Assembly: GCA_016213505.1 (NCBI GenBank)
Contig: JACRAF010000029.1
Span: 1-64,000, forward strand
Direction: 5' to 3'
Length of the DNA stretch: 64,000 bases
Source: Devosia nanyangense
Lineage (GTDB): Bacteria; Pseudomonadota; Alphaproteobacteria; Rhizobiales; Devosiaceae
The notes under the pieces are model-generated. The model made no database searches. It saw only the letters and a program-made list of their open reading frames with translations, and had not been told where the DNA came from. The position numbers were made by a program, and so were the translations under genes. Shown piece by piece: positions 16,687 through 29,463 of the stretch (position 1 is its first letter; every line of letters starts with the position of its first letter).

Positions 16687-17472
16687 GTGAAGCAGGAACC
16701 ATCCGAGCCGGAAGCGGCCGATGGCCGCAATGGCGGCAACGGCATCCAGGTCATCAGCCGCGCCGCGAGCATTCTGCGATCGCTGCGCGACGAACCGGAT
16801 GGCCTGAGCCTCGGCCAGATCGCGACGCGCGTCGAGCTGCCGCGCTCGACCGTGCAGCGCATCGTCCACGCCCTGATCGAGGAGCGGCTGCTGATGGCGG
16901 CGTCGCCCACCAGCCGCGTGCGGCTCGGCACCGAAATACTGGCGCTCGCCGCCAACTCGAAGATCGATATCGTCGAGATCGCCCACCCGCACCTGAAGCA
17001 GCTTTCGGAGGCGTGCGGGGAGACCGTCGATCTCGCCGTGCTTCGCCGCGACCATCTGGTGTTCCTCGATCAGGTCCCGGGCTCGCATCGGCTGCGCGCC
17101 GTCTCGGCGGTGGGGGAGATGTTTCCGCTCCATTGCACCGCCAACGGCAAGGCCTGCCTGGCGCTGCTCGATGATGTGGCGGCCCGCCGGCTGCTGGCCG
17201 GCACCCCGCTTACCATCGCCAACGGCAAGACGCGCACCGTCGATCAGGTGATGGCCGAGATCAAAACCGTCCGCAAGACCGGCGTGGCGGTGGACGAGGA
17301 GGAGCATTTCCCCGGCATCTCGGCGGTCGGCACCGCCTTCCGCGATCGCGCCGGGGGTATGTACGCGATCTCGATCCCGTGCCCGACGAGCCGCTTCGAG
17401 GGTCTGCGCGAAACGCTCGCCGCGCAGTTGATCGCGGCCCGCGACCGCCTGGCGCTCGTCGTCGGGGCTTAG
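16687..17472 (+). CDS. IclR-family transcriptional regulator
   Basis: A 261-residue IclR regulator. The N-terminal winged helix-turn-helix (about 20-80) has the LSLGQIATRVELPRSTVQRIVHAL segment. The C-terminal GAF-like effector domain (about 95-255) has HCTANGKACLALL and the DEEEHFPGISAVGTAF segment typical of the family. Two in-frame GTG codons are possible; the second (16687) is 7 bp from an AGGGGG site and is preferred, the first is only 1 bp away. It is divergent from the cyclase-cupin-SDR-HAD-BKACE operon, with a perfect palindrome between. It also precedes the thiolase/AACS pair on its own strand. It likely represses or activates the pathway in response to an intermediate. Confidence 0.92.
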   Translation: MKQEPSEPEAADGRNGGNGIQVISRAASILRSLRDEPDGLSLGQIATRVELPRSTVQRIVHALIEERLLMAASPTSRVRLGTEILALAANSKIDIVEIAHPHLKQLSEACGETVDLAVLRRDHLVFLDQVPGSHRLRAVSAVGEMFPLHCTANGKACLALLDDVAARRLLAGTPLTIANGKTRTVDQVMAEIKTVRKTGVAVDEEEHFPGISAVGTAFRDRAGGMYAISIPCPTSRFEGLRETLAAQLIAARDRLALVVGA

Positions 17473-17562
17473 GCAAATCCGACCTTTCGCCAATTGACCG
17501 GCATGGCGTCCGCCAATACGCGTGCCTCGCAAATCGATCCGAAGTTCCGACCCGTGGAGAGT

Positions 17563-18739
17563 ATGGTGAGTCAACCGGAGATCGTGATCGTCGCCGCCCG
17601 GCGAACCCCGATCGGCGCATTGGGCGGGGCGCTGTCCTCCCTTGCCGCCCATGAACTCGGCGCTGTCGCCATTCGCGCCGCGCTCGGCGATGCCGGGCTC
17701 GATCCCAGCCACATCGACGAGACGGTTTTCGGCCAGGTTCTGACGGCGGGGCAGGGCATGAACCCGGCCCGCCAGGCGGCGCGCCTTGCCGGGCTGCCCG
17801 ACACCGCGCCCGCCGCCCTCGTCAGCCAGGTCTGCGGTTCCGGCCTTCGCGCGGTTGCCCTTGCGATGCAGCAGATCGCTACCGGCAGCGCCGGCATCGT
17901 TCTCGCCGGCGGCCAGGAGAGCATGTCCAACGCCCCGCATGTCGCTGCCATCCGGGCCGGCAAGAAGCTCGGCGACCTGGCGCTGCGCGATACCATCATG
18001 TCGGATGGCCTCACCGACGCCTTCTACGGCTACCCGATGGGGCAGACCGCCGAGAACGTTGCGCGGCTCCACCAGATCGGCCGCGCCGAGCAGGATGGAT
18101 TCGCGCTCGCCTCGCAGCAGAAGGCCTCGGCCGCCTCGCGCGGCGGCCGCTTTGACGACGAGATCGCGCCCGTCGAAATCGCCTCGCGCAAGGGCCCGGT
18201 GACGATCGGCGCCGACGAGTTCATCCGCCACGATGCCGATCTCGCGGCGATGGCGAAGCTGAAGCCGGTGTTCGCGGCAGATGGTAGCGTCACCGCGGCC
18301 AACTCCTCCGGCATCAACGACGGCGCCGCGGCCCTCATTCTGATGCATGTCGACGAGGCGACGAAACGCGGCATCGCCCCGCTGGCCCGCATCGTCGCCT
18401 GGGCCCATGCCGGCGTCGATCCGCAGGTGATGGGGCTGGGCCCGATCCCGGCCAGCCGCAAGGCGCTGGAGCGGGCCGGGTGGTCGGCCGGCGAGGTCGA
18501 CCTGTGGGAGATCAACGAGGCGTTTGCGGCCCAGAGCCTGGCGGTGGTCCACCAACTCGGCCTCGATCCGGAGCGGGTCAACGTCAACGGTGGCGCCATC
18601 GCGCTCGGCCATCCCATCGGCGCATCGGGGGCGCGGATTATGGTCACGCTCCTGCATGAGCTGAAACGACGTTCTGCGCGACGCGGTATCGCCACCCTGT
18701 GCATCGGCGGCGGCATGGGCATTGCCATGGCGGTTGAAC

Positions 18740-18747
<8 letters not shown>
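17563..18747 (+). CDS. Acetyl-CoA C-acetyltransferase (thiolase)
   Basis: A 394-residue type II thiolase. It has the acylation Cys in SQVCGSG (about 90), the NVNGGAIALGHPIG His motif near 350 and the second Cys in TLCIGGGMG near 380. The ATG at 17563 follows a GGAG site and gives normal length; an upstream in-frame ATG would add 23 non-homologous residues. It overlaps the acetoacetyl-CoA synthetase gene by 8 bp, so the pair converts acetoacetate to acetoacetyl-CoA and then to two acetyl-CoA. It may also condense acetyl-CoA. Its position after the IclR gene ties it to the catabolic island. Confidence 0.93.
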
Positions 18748-20680
<1,933 letters not shown>

Positions 20681-20778
20681 AGGCTGGACCGGCAAGGACC
20701 GATCCAGCCTCGCAGGGGGTCGGCATCACGACCACCAGGCGTGGCCCACCGGGGGCCGCGCCATGGCATATTTGGGTC

Positions 20779-21549
<771 letters not shown>

Positions 21550-21964
21550 ATCTATCTCCATGCAATATATCGACGCTTTGACCGCCAAACGCGGTCGCCG
21601 GATGCATCCGGCAGGGCACGATTGGCTTACCGAAAGTGGAGATTGTCGGTATTCGATTCGGCAAATTTGAATACAAAAAGGCGAGATGAGATCGGGATCA
21701 AGAATCGGTATTCCCAGATCGACTGGAATGTGATTCAACCTTGTACATTGCACGAGAATGGATTTGAGCGAGCGCCGATTGGGCGCAGTTGATTGAACGG
21801 CGGTCACCGCTTCCCCAGAACGAAATCCGCCCCTGTGGCGCGGGTCGAAGACCGGAGAGATACCGGCTCGGCCCTCGGGTTCGCTCAAGCTCCAGCCGGG
21901 TCAGCCGGCAGTTTGAAGTGGCTGCCCTGTGGCGAGGGCCGGCCGACGGTGGAGGTTGGGCCAG
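21550..21964. other. 415-bp divergent intergenic region between the glycine-rich protein and TadE
   Basis: No convincing coding sequence is present. The half next to the glycine-rich gene is clearly AT-richer than the surroundings and probably holds divergent promoters. It contains a 16-bp perfect palindrome (see separate entry). The half next to tadE is GC-rich and ends in the GGAGG site of tadE. Confidence 0.7.
21597..21612. promoter_or_regulatory. 16-bp perfect palindrome in the divergent region
   Basis: GCCGGATG-CATCCGGC is self-complementary over all 16 bases and lies 48 bp upstream of the glycine-rich protein start. It could be an operator for a dimeric regulator; the protein that binds it is not apparent. 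Confidence 0.45.
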
Positions 21965-22402
21965 GTGCCAAGAAGAAGACTCAGCCTGGCGTCGTTTGCG
22001 CTTGAACAAGGTGCCGCTTCGGCAGTCGAATTCGCGCTCCTGGCGCCGGTCTTTCTGCTGATGCTGTTCGGGATGATCGCCTATGCCATCTATTTCGGCG
22101 CCGCCTTTTCAGTGCAGCAGATCGCAGCTGATGCCGCACGTACGTCAATCGCCGGCTTGAGCCACAATGAGCGCGACAGCCTGGTCTCGAGCTACATCGC
22201 CAACAACGCGGGCGCCTATGTCTTGATCGACGCCACCAGGGTGACCTACGCGATTGGCGACAAACCCGATGACGTCAACCAGTACCAGGTGACGGTGAGC
22301 TACGACGCCGCCTCCCTGCCGATCTGGAACCTCTATGTGCCGCTGCCCCTGCCGAGCAAGACCATCGCTTATACCTCGGTGATCCGGAAAGGTGGCAGAT
22401 GA
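21965..22402 (+). CDS. TadE-like pilus assembly protein
   Basis: A 145-residue TadE-family pseudopilin-like protein. A short basic N-terminus is followed by the family signature EQGAASAVEFALLAPVFLLM (about 14-33), one long membrane helix, and then a small periplasmic domain. The Glu within the helix is the hallmark of the family. The GTG at 21965 has a GGAGG site about 9 bp upstream; earlier in-frame codons would add an unlikely Arg-rich extension. It overlaps the TadG-like gene by 4 bp. It would act in a Tad (Flp-type) pilus system, although no TadA ATPase, secretin or Flp pilin gene is in the window. Confidence 0.85.
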   Translation: MPRRRLSLASFALEQGAASAVEFALLAPVFLLMLFGMIAYAIYFGAAFSVQQIAADAARTSIAGLSHNERDSLVSSYIANNAGAYVLIDATRVTYAIGDKPDDVNQYQVTVSYDAASLPIWNLYVPLPLPSKTIAYTSVIRKGGR

Positions 22403-24111
22403 GCCGGGGTAGGGTCGGTCGGCTCCTGTCATCCTTCAAGGACAGCGAGCGCGGCAACATGGCGATCATGTTCGCGGCCGCCCTCGCGCTCGGCGCTGTC
22501 CTGGGCGCCTTCGCCATAGATGAGGGGTCGCTCTACATCGAAAGACGAGTGGCCCAGTCGGCGGTCGACCTCGCTTCGATGCAGGCCGCCCGCAATCCGG
22601 CCAACGCCTACTCGGTCGCCAGGGCGGCGCTGGGCGAGGCGGGGTTGATCGCGCGCGGTCTTGCACATCATGACCTCCAGAACCCGCTCAGCTCTACCCG
22701 GCTGGAGGTGGAGATCGGCCAATATGTGCCCGATTCCGGCCTGTCGGTCGCAGCCCGCTTCCGCGCCAACCAGGCTCCGGCCAATGCGGTACGGGTGCGG
22801 TTCACGCGGAAAGGCACGCTGTACTTCGCGCGCGGCTGGATCGAGCCACCCGATATCGGAGTCGAGGCCGTCGCCGCGGTCACGCCGCAGGTGGCGTTTT
22901 CGGTCGGCTCCCGGCTCGCGAGCGTGCAGGGTGGGGTGGCCAACGCGCTGCTCAACGGCCTGCTGGGCACCGATGTTGCGCTCTCGGCGGTCACCTATGA
23001 CAACATCCTTAGCGCCAAGGTCGGTGCCTTTGGTTTCCTCGATGCCTTGGCGAGCGAACTCGGCATAACCGTTGGAACCTACAATGATCTGCTTGCCGTC
23101 GAGGCAAGTCGCGGGGTCATTGCTGCGGCTCTGGCCCGGACTCTGTCAGGTGCCGAACGGACCGCCATGCTGACGATCGCGGCGGCCGCCGGCCCGGACG
23201 GCAAAGTGACCATCGGCAAGCTCTTCGACCTTGGGCTCTTTGGCGGGTTGCCGATCGGGACGGGAGAGACCGGGGCCTTCACCGAGCTGTCGGTTCTGGA
23301 ATTGCTCGCGCTAAGCAGCGCGGTCAGCGACGGCAGCCATCAGGTGGCGCTCAATGCAACGGCGGATCTCCCGGGGCTGCTCGGGTTGACGATGTTGCTG
23401 TCAATCGGCGAGCCGCCGCAAGGCGGTACCTGGTACGCGATCGGACCGACCGGAACGATTGTGCGCACCGCCCAGATCCGGCTGCGGATCGTCGCCAATT
23501 TGAAACTGAACCTGTTGGGCTTTCTACCGATCGTCGATGTCCGTCTGCCCCTCTACCTCGAAGTCGCCAATGCGGAAGCGATGGCGCAGTCGGGCACCTG
23601 TCCGGCCGGCAATGCCGTAACCGGCACTGCCGTGATCGCCGCAAGGCCCGGGGTCGCTCGCCTTGTTGTCGGCGATGTGAGCGATGCCGCCATGGCCAAT
23701 TTCGGGGCATTTCCGACCGTGAACGGGGCAACGATCGTCGATGTCCTGAAGCTCCTGCGAGTCAACGCCAGCGCCGACATTCAGATTGCCTCGACGCAAC
23801 CCCAGCAGCTCGGCTTCAGTGTGGCCGACATCACCAACGAAGCGGTCAAGTCGGTGCGCACCACCACGGTCGCGCAGTCGATCGCTACCTCTCTTGTCGA
23901 GGATTTGGACATGAAGGTCGATCTCGGCATTCTCGCGATCGGCCTGACCGAGGGCCACGTCCGGCAGCTGCTCGCGTCGCAGCTCGCTCCCCTCGGTCCG
24001 ATGCTGGATGGACTGATCAATACCCTGTGCGAAGTGCTCGGCGTCAAGCTCGGCGAGGCCGATGTGCAGGTCTATGGCGTTCGCTGCCCGCCACCGGTGC
24101 TGGTGCGCTAG
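22399..24111 (+). CDS. TadG-like pilus-associated protein
   Basis: A 570-residue protein with a TadG-type N-terminus. The motif DSERGNMAIMFAAALALG runs into a single membrane helix (about 17-42). It is followed by IDEGSLYIERRVAQSAVDLASMQAA, the segment typical of TadG/DUF2134 proteins. The remaining roughly 480 residues form a large periplasmic or surface-exposed region rich in Ala, Leu, Val and Gly, with two Cys pairs near the C-terminus (SGTCPAG, VRCPP). It is translationally coupled to the TadE-like gene. The function is inferred as a minor pilus or envelope component of a Tad system; no von Willebrand motif is obvious. Confidence 0.82.
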   Translation: MSRGRVGRLLSSFKDSERGNMAIMFAAALALGAVLGAFAIDEGSLYIERRVAQSAVDLASMQAARNPANAYSVARAALGEAGLIARGLAHHDLQNPLSSTRLEVEIGQYVPDSGLSVAARFRANQAPANAVRVRFTRKGTLYFARGWIEPPDIGVEAVAAVTPQVAFSVGSRLASVQGGVANALLNGLLGTDVALSAVTYDNILSAKVGAFGFLDALASELGITVGTYNDLLAVEASRGVIAAALARTLSGAERTAMLTIAAAAGPDGKVTIGKLFDLGLFGGLPIGTGETGAFTELSVLELLALSSAVSDGSHQVALNATADLPGLLGLTMLLSIGEPPQGGTWYAIGPTGTIVRTAQIRLRIVANLKLNLLGFLPIVDVRLPLYLEVANAEAMAQSGTCPAGNAVTGTAVIAARPGVARLVVGDVSDAAMANFGAFPTVNGATIVDVLKLLRVNASADIQIASTQPQQLGFSVADITNEAVKSVRTTTVAQSIATSLVEDLDMKVDLGILAIGLTEGHVRQLLASQLAPLGPMLDGLINTLCEVLGVKLGEADVQVYGVRCPPPVLVR

Positions 24112-24147
24112 CGGCGGGAGTAGCGAGGTGTTGGCTCGGGGAAGAGC

Positions 24148-24176
24148 CGCCAGCGCCCCGGGGGAGAGCGCTGGCG
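24148..24176. terminator. Probable bidirectional terminator between tadG-like and aceA
   Basis: The 9-bp perfect inverted repeat CGCCAGCGC / GCGCTGGCG encloses an 11-base loop and is followed by TTTG on the plus strand. It separates two convergent genes. The T tract is short, so termination may be only partial. Confidence 0.65.
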
Positions 24177-24196
24177 TTTGCGCGCAGCCTGACCAC

Positions 24197-25492
<1,296 letters not shown>

Positions 25493-25524
25493 CGGTGGTC
25501 TCCTCGTTTGGATTGAAGTGCGCG

Positions 25525-25758
25525 TCAGGCGCGATCGGCGACGGTGCGGCGGAAGGTGGCGGCCACCATGCCGTCGCCGCGCACCAGATCGGTGCTGTGG
25601 CCGCCCGACACCAGGCTCACGCTGTGTCGGCCGATCTGGCCGGCGATCGAGTAGCCGGCGGCGCTCAGGCCGCGCTTGCTGAACTGGTCCATCGCCTCCG
25701 CCGCGGTCGCCGCGACGATGGTGAGATATTCGGTCCTGGTCGCCTGATGGTTGGTCAA
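25525..25758 (-). CDS. Conserved hypothetical small protein upstream of aceA
   Basis: A 77-residue soluble protein. The TTG at 25758 is chosen because a GAGGAGA site lies about 6 bp upstream and no closer start fits. It contains a [18 protein letters not shown] helix and then a predicted small alpha/beta region with [24 protein letters not shown]. No signal peptide or membrane helix is seen. It precedes aceA by 32 bp in the same direction and shares its promoter region with the divergent ScfR-like gene. I do not recognise a characterised family; a modulator of isocitrate lyase or of acetate metabolism is a guess from position only. Confidence 0.7.
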   Translation of the reverse strand: MTNHQATRTEYLTIVAATAAEAMDQFSKRGLSAAGYSIAGQIGRHSVSLVSGGHSTDLVRGDGMVAATFRRTVADRA

Positions 25759-25779
25759 TTGCGTTCTCCTCGTTCGCGG

Positions 25780-25794
25780 TGTAAATATTTTACA
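25780..25794. promoter_or_regulatory. TGTAAA-N3-TTTACA inverted repeat, candidate operator of the aceA unit
   Basis: A perfect 6-bp inverted repeat with a 3-bp spacer lies 21 bp upstream of the small ORF that leads aceA. It stands out as AT-rich in a GC-rich genome. It shares its half-site with the two TGTAAAT boxes nearer the divergent regulator gene. Confidence 0.55.
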
Positions 25795-25850
25795 ACGCGG
25801 CGACAGATGCAACTGAATTGCCGCGATCCACCTGTAACTCGGTCAACGCG

Positions 25851-25879
25851 TGTAAATCTGGCGTGCAACTTCTGTAAAT
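25851..25879. promoter_or_regulatory. Two direct TGTAAAT boxes upstream of the ScfR/RamB-like gene
   Basis: TGTAAAT occurs at 25851 and 25873, 22 bp apart or about two helical turns, ending 19 bp before the regulator ATG. A TGCAACT repeat (25808, 25864) also brackets this region. These boxes suit autoregulation by the adjacent XRE-type regulator. Confidence 0.5.
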
Positions 25880-25898
25880 CTTGTGAAGGGAGGCAGCG

Positions 25899-27311
25899 AT
25901 GGCAGGGGTCGAGGAGGACATCGAGATCGGCGGCAAGATCCGCCGTCTCCGGCGCAACCGGCGACTGGGTCAGGCGGAGCTGGCGACGGCCCTGGGCATC
26001 TCGTCGAGCTACCTGAACCTCATCGAGCACAATCGCCGCAAGGTCACCGTCAACCTGCTGTTCTCGATCGCCGGCTATTTCGGCATCGAGCCGGGCGAAC
26101 TGGTCGATGGCGACGAGGCCCGGCTCGCCGGCCACCTCATGGAGATGTTCGCCGACGAGGTCTTTGCCGATAGCGACGTGACCAACCTCGAGGTGCGCGA
26201 CCTGGCGCACGCCAATCCCGCCGCGGCGCGCGCCGTGCTCGCCCTCTACGACCGCTTTCGCAGCAATGCCCATCGCGTTGCCGCCGCGCCCGAGGCGGAA
26301 ACCGGCGCCGAGTTTCACCGCGCCACCGAGGCCATCTCCGATTTCCTTCAGCTCAACGCCAACCATTTCCCCCTGCTCGAGGATGCGGCCGAGCGCGTGC
26401 GGGCCGAGATCGACGCCGGTGGCGACGCCTTCGACGCCGGCGCGCGCACGTATCTCTTCAACGCCTTCGGCATCGAGGTGAAGCTGGCCTCCCTGCCGCA
26501 GGGCATCGTCCGACATTTCGATCCGGCCCGGCAGGAGTTGCTGCTGTCCGATCTCGCTTCGCCGGAGACGACGCGCTTCCTCGTCGCCCACCAGATCGGC
26601 CGTCTCGCCGCCGAGCGCGAGGTCGAGGCGACGGCCGCCGGCATCGAGTTGCCCGAGACCGATGCCCCAGTCCTCGCGCGCAACGTGCTCTCGGCCTATT
26701 TCGCCGCCGCGCTGATCATGCCCTATGCGCCCTTCCTCAAGGCCTGCCGCGACTATCGCTACGACATCGACCGGCTCGGCCACCGCTTCGGCGCCAGCTT
26801 CGAGCAGATCGCCCACCGCATGACGACGCTGCAGCGCAAGGGCGCCGCCGGCATTCCCATGCACCTGGTGCGTACCGATATCGCCGGCAATATCTCGAAA
26901 CGCTTCTCGCTCTCGGGCATCCACATTCCCCGCCATTCCGGCGCCTGCCCGCGCTGGAACGTCTATGCCGCGTTCCTCAGTCCCGAACGGCTCAACATCC
27001 AGGTGTCGGAGATGCCCGACGGCGCCCGCTATTTCTGCGTCGCCCGCACCGTCGCCAAGGGCGCCTACCGCTACAATGCGCCGGTCCGGCACGTCTCGGT
27101 CGGCATCGGCTGCTCGATCGTCCACGCCCGTGAGATGGTCTATTCCGATGGCATCGACCTCAGCAGCGACAACCAGATCGTCCCGATCGGCGTCAGCTGC
27201 CGCATCTGCCCACGCATGGAGTGCGGCCACCGGGCCCACCCGCCGGCCAACCACCGGGTCACGCTCGACGACACGAACAGACCGGAATCCCTTTACGCCC
27301 GAATGATTTAG
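25899..27311 (+). CDS. XRE-family regulator, ScfR/RamB/PrpR-like (short-chain fatty acid/glyoxylate regulator)
   Basis: A 470-residue protein with three parts. The N-terminal XRE helix-turn-helix (about 8-66) contains the ALGISSSYLNLIEHNRR segment. A central ImmA/IrrE-like domain carries LVAHQIGRLAAE where a peptidase would have HExxH, so it is probably not proteolytic. A C-terminal DUF2083 domain has clustered cysteines (GACPRWN, then CRICPRMEC). The M. tuberculosis relatives RamB and PrpR control isocitrate lyase and propionate genes, and PrpR binds an iron-sulfur cluster through this cysteine region. It is divergent from the aceA unit, with shared TGTAAA-type boxes between, so control of aceA is a strong inference. 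Confidence 0.88.
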   Translation: MAGVEEDIEIGGKIRRLRRNRRLGQAELATALGISSSYLNLIEHNRRKVTVNLLFSIAGYFGIEPGELVDGDEARLAGHLMEMFADEVFADSDVTNLEVRDLAHANPAAARAVLALYDRFRSNAHRVAAAPEAETGAEFHRATEAISDFLQLNANHFPLLEDAAERVRAEIDAGGDAFDAGARTYLFNAFGIEVKLASLPQGIVRHFDPARQELLLSDLASPETTRFLVAHQIGRLAAEREVEATAAGIELPETDAPVLARNVLSAYFAAALIMPYAPFLKACRDYRYDIDRLGHRFGASFEQIAHRMTTLQRKGAAGIPMHLVRTDIAGNISKRFSLSGIHIPRHSGACPRWNVYAAFLSPERLNIQVSEMPDGARYFCVARTVAKGAYRYNAPVRHVSVGIGCSIVHAREMVYSDGIDLSSDNQIVPIGVSCRICPRMECGHRAHPPANHRVTLDDTNRPESLYARMI

Positions 27312-27376
27312 CCGGGATTGCAGGCCACGTTGCTCGCGTCCATGATGGCGGACCAACGAGCCACGAGGATCGTCAC

Positions 27377-28321
27377 ATGTCGCGACCGAAAATAGGCCTG
27401 GCGCTGGGCAGCGGAGCGGCCCGCGGCTGGGCCCATATCGGCGTTATCGAGGCGCTGGGGGAAATGGGCATCGTGCCCGATATCGTCTGCGGCACCTCCG
27501 TCGGCGCCCTGGTCGGCGCCGCCCACGTCACCGGCAGGCTGACGCAATTGCGCGACAAGATCGCGGGCTTCACCTGGCGCGACATCGTCTCCATGCTGGA
27601 TGTTCACGTTATCGCCGGCGGGCTGATCGAGGGCGTGCGCATCGAGGCGTTCCTCGCCGGTCTCGGCATCGTCGGCGACATTCAGCAGAGCCCGATCCCC
27701 TTCGCCGCCGTCGCCACCGACCTGCCGACCGGGCGCGAGATCTGGCTGCAGGCAGGACCGATCGGCCGCGCCGTGCGCGCTTCGATCGGCATCCCCGGCG
27801 TCTTCAGCCCGGTCCGCCACGACGAGTCCTGGCTGCTCGATGGCGGCCTGGTCAATCCGGTTCCGGTGTCGCTCTGCCGGGCCCTGGGTGCCGACATCAT
27901 TGTCGCTGTCGATCTCAACGGCGACGTTCTCGGGCGCCGCTTCGCCGGCCAGGCCGCGGATGCCGCCCCGCCCGATGGCGGGCCGCGGCGCGAATGGGTC
28001 GATTCGCTGCTCGACCAGCTGCCGTTGTCGCTGAAGACGCAACTCGGCCCCTTGGCCGCCCGGCTGCTGCAGCCCGAACCGGCGGCGCCCGGCTATTTCG
28101 ACGTGCTCGCCAATTCGCTCAACATCATGCAGGACCACATCACCCGAACGCGCCTCGCCGGCGAGCCGCCGCACGTCCTGCTGCGCCCGCAGCTGGCCGA
28201 GATGAACTGGATGGAGTTCCACCGCGCCCGCGAAGCTATCGCCGAGGGCCGCGATTGCGTCGAGCGCGCCGCCTCCGCGCTACGCAAGTACTTCCCGGAG
28301 GCCCGACCGGCTGCCGGCTGA
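27377..28321 (+). CDS. Patatin-like phospholipase family protein (RssA-like)
   Basis: A 314-residue patatin-fold protein. The oxyanion-hole GSGAARGWAHIGV motif (about 11-24), the nucleophile GTSVG (about 39-43) and the catalytic DGG in LLDGGLVNPVP (about 155-165) are all present, so a Ser-Asp dyad lipid acyl hydrolase is expected. It lacks a signal peptide and is probably cytoplasmic or inner-membrane associated, like RssA/YchK proteins. The ATG at 27377 follows a GAGG site and starts right at the family N-terminus (SRPKIGLALGSG). It stands alone on the plus strand after the ScfR-like gene; no clear functional link to neighbours. Confidence 0.9.
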   Translation: MSRPKIGLALGSGAARGWAHIGVIEALGEMGIVPDIVCGTSVGALVGAAHVTGRLTQLRDKIAGFTWRDIVSMLDVHVIAGGLIEGVRIEAFLAGLGIVGDIQQSPIPFAAVATDLPTGREIWLQAGPIGRAVRASIGIPGVFSPVRHDESWLLDGGLVNPVPVSLCRALGADIIVAVDLNGDVLGRRFAGQAADAAPPDGGPRREWVDSLLDQLPLSLKTQLGPLAARLLQPEPAAPGYFDVLANSLNIMQDHITRTRLAGEPPHVLLRPQLAEMNWMEFHRAREAIAEGRDCVERAASALRKYFPEARPAAG

Positions 28322-28357
28322 GTTCACCGGCGGTGGTCGGTCAGGCCGCGTAGAACT

Positions 28358-28951
28358 TCAGCACGTCTTCCATTGCAGCTTGTAGACGATGGCGGCCTTG
28401 ATGTCCTCGGAGTCGACCGTGGCCAGCGCCTCCTTGTTGCCGGTCGTCGTCACCCGGATGCTCGAATTGGTGCGCAGGTTCACGTCCGCGCCGCAGGCCG
28501 ACCAGACGATCGAACTCGCCGTCAGCTTATTGCTGATCAGGTAGTCGTCATTCTTGGGGCCGTTGAAGGTCCTGGTGAACTTCGGGCCCGACGATCCGGC
28601 GAAGAAATACTCGACGCTGAACACCGACTTCGCCCCGGATGGAATGTTGTTATAGCCGCGATAGTCGATCGCCAGCACCGAGATGCTGAGGCCCTGCGGC
28701 ACGTGCACCGGGATCGCGAGGTTGCAGCTCTTGCGGCCGAACGATTTGTTGGTACTGCCGCCGGCTTCGACGTAGTAGGCGTCGAACAGGATGCTCAGCG
28801 ACTTGCGGTCGGCGCTGAGCACCGTCGCAGCGGTTCCGGCCGGGCAACCGGTGCCGCCATAGCCGGGCTCGCCCAGCGAGATGCTGTCGGCCTGTGCGCC
28901 GGTGGAAAACAGGATCGCGGCGAGGGCGGCGATCGTGGACAGGGTCTTCAT
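28358..28951 (-). CDS. DUF4360-like secreted protein
   Basis: A 197-residue secreted protein. Residues 1 to about 21 are a Sec signal peptide ending in GAQA. The mature part matches the layout of DUF4360: an early GGTGCPAGTAATV segment, a LSILFDAYYVEAG strand, a SCNLAIPVHVPQGLS Cys strand, DYRGYNNIPSG and a final SACGADVNLRTNSSIRV region. Four or five cysteines could form disulfides. A GGAGG site lies 9 bp before the ATG. The family is of unknown function and found in secreted fungal and bacterial proteins. It is flanked by unrelated genes and appears monocistronic. Confidence 0.78.
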   Translation of the reverse strand: MKTLSTIAALAAILFSTGAQADSISLGEPGYGGTGCPAGTAATVLSADRKSLSILFDAYYVEAGGSTNKSFGRKSCNLAIPVHVPQGLSISVLAIDYRGYNNIPSGAKSVFSVEYFFAGSSGPKFTRTFNGPKNDDYLISNKLTASSIVWSACGADVNLRTNSSIRVTTTGNKEALATVDSEDIKAAIVYKLQWKTC

Positions 28952-29047
28952 ATCAATCGTCCTCCATTGGGGTGGCGAGCGTCGAGCCTGATCCGTCCGG
29001 CCGGGCGTCGCCTTGACGCCGATCAAGCCGCAGGCCGCGGCGCGCCT

Positions 29048-29461
29048 CTACGCTTCCAATACCACGTACGCGTCCTCGATGTGCACCGGTATGGTCTCGG
29101 CCCGGTACGGCCCCTCGACCAGCGCGCCGCCATCCTCGACATGCACCGGAAACGGTCGCGCCCTGGCCCGGATGGCGCTGCAGAACGATTTGCCGGTCTT
29201 GATGTCGAATTCCCAGCCATGCCACGGGCAGCGGATGATCTCGCCCTGCCTTGTGTACTGGTAGGCGCCCGGCGCGGCCGATTGCACGAGGCCGGTGACC
29301 ACCCCCTCGGCCAGGCTGCCGCCATTGTGCGGGCAGCGGTTCAGCAGCGCGAAATACTCGCCCCTGACGTTGAACACCACGATGGCCCGGCCGTCGACCT
29401 CGACCAGCCGGCGCGTGCCGGCCGGGAAATCCGCCGTCGCTGCGATCACGTACTTGGCCAC
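29048..29461 (-). CDS. Rieske [2Fe-2S] domain protein
   Basis: A 137-residue single-domain Rieske protein. The cluster motifs are CPHNGG (CxH) near residue 43 and CPWHGWEFD (CxxH) near 76, both complete, followed by the expected C-terminal strand region. The start is the GTG 2 bp after the stop of the upstream amidohydrolase gene, so the three minus-strand genes are one unit. Such free-standing proteins are usually ferredoxin components of dioxygenases or stand-alone electron carriers. No oxygenase alpha subunit or reductase is near, so its partner is unknown. The C-terminus repeats a P-V-H-V/I-E-D motif twice. Confidence 0.9.
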   Translation of the reverse strand: MAKYVIAATADFPAGTRRLVEVDGRAIVVFNVRGEYFALLNRCPHNGGSLAEGVVTGLVQSAAPGAYQYTRQGEIIRCPWHGWEFDIKTGKSFCSAIRARARPFPVHVEDGGALVEGPYRAETIPVHIEDAYVVLEA

Positions 29462-29463
29462 GC

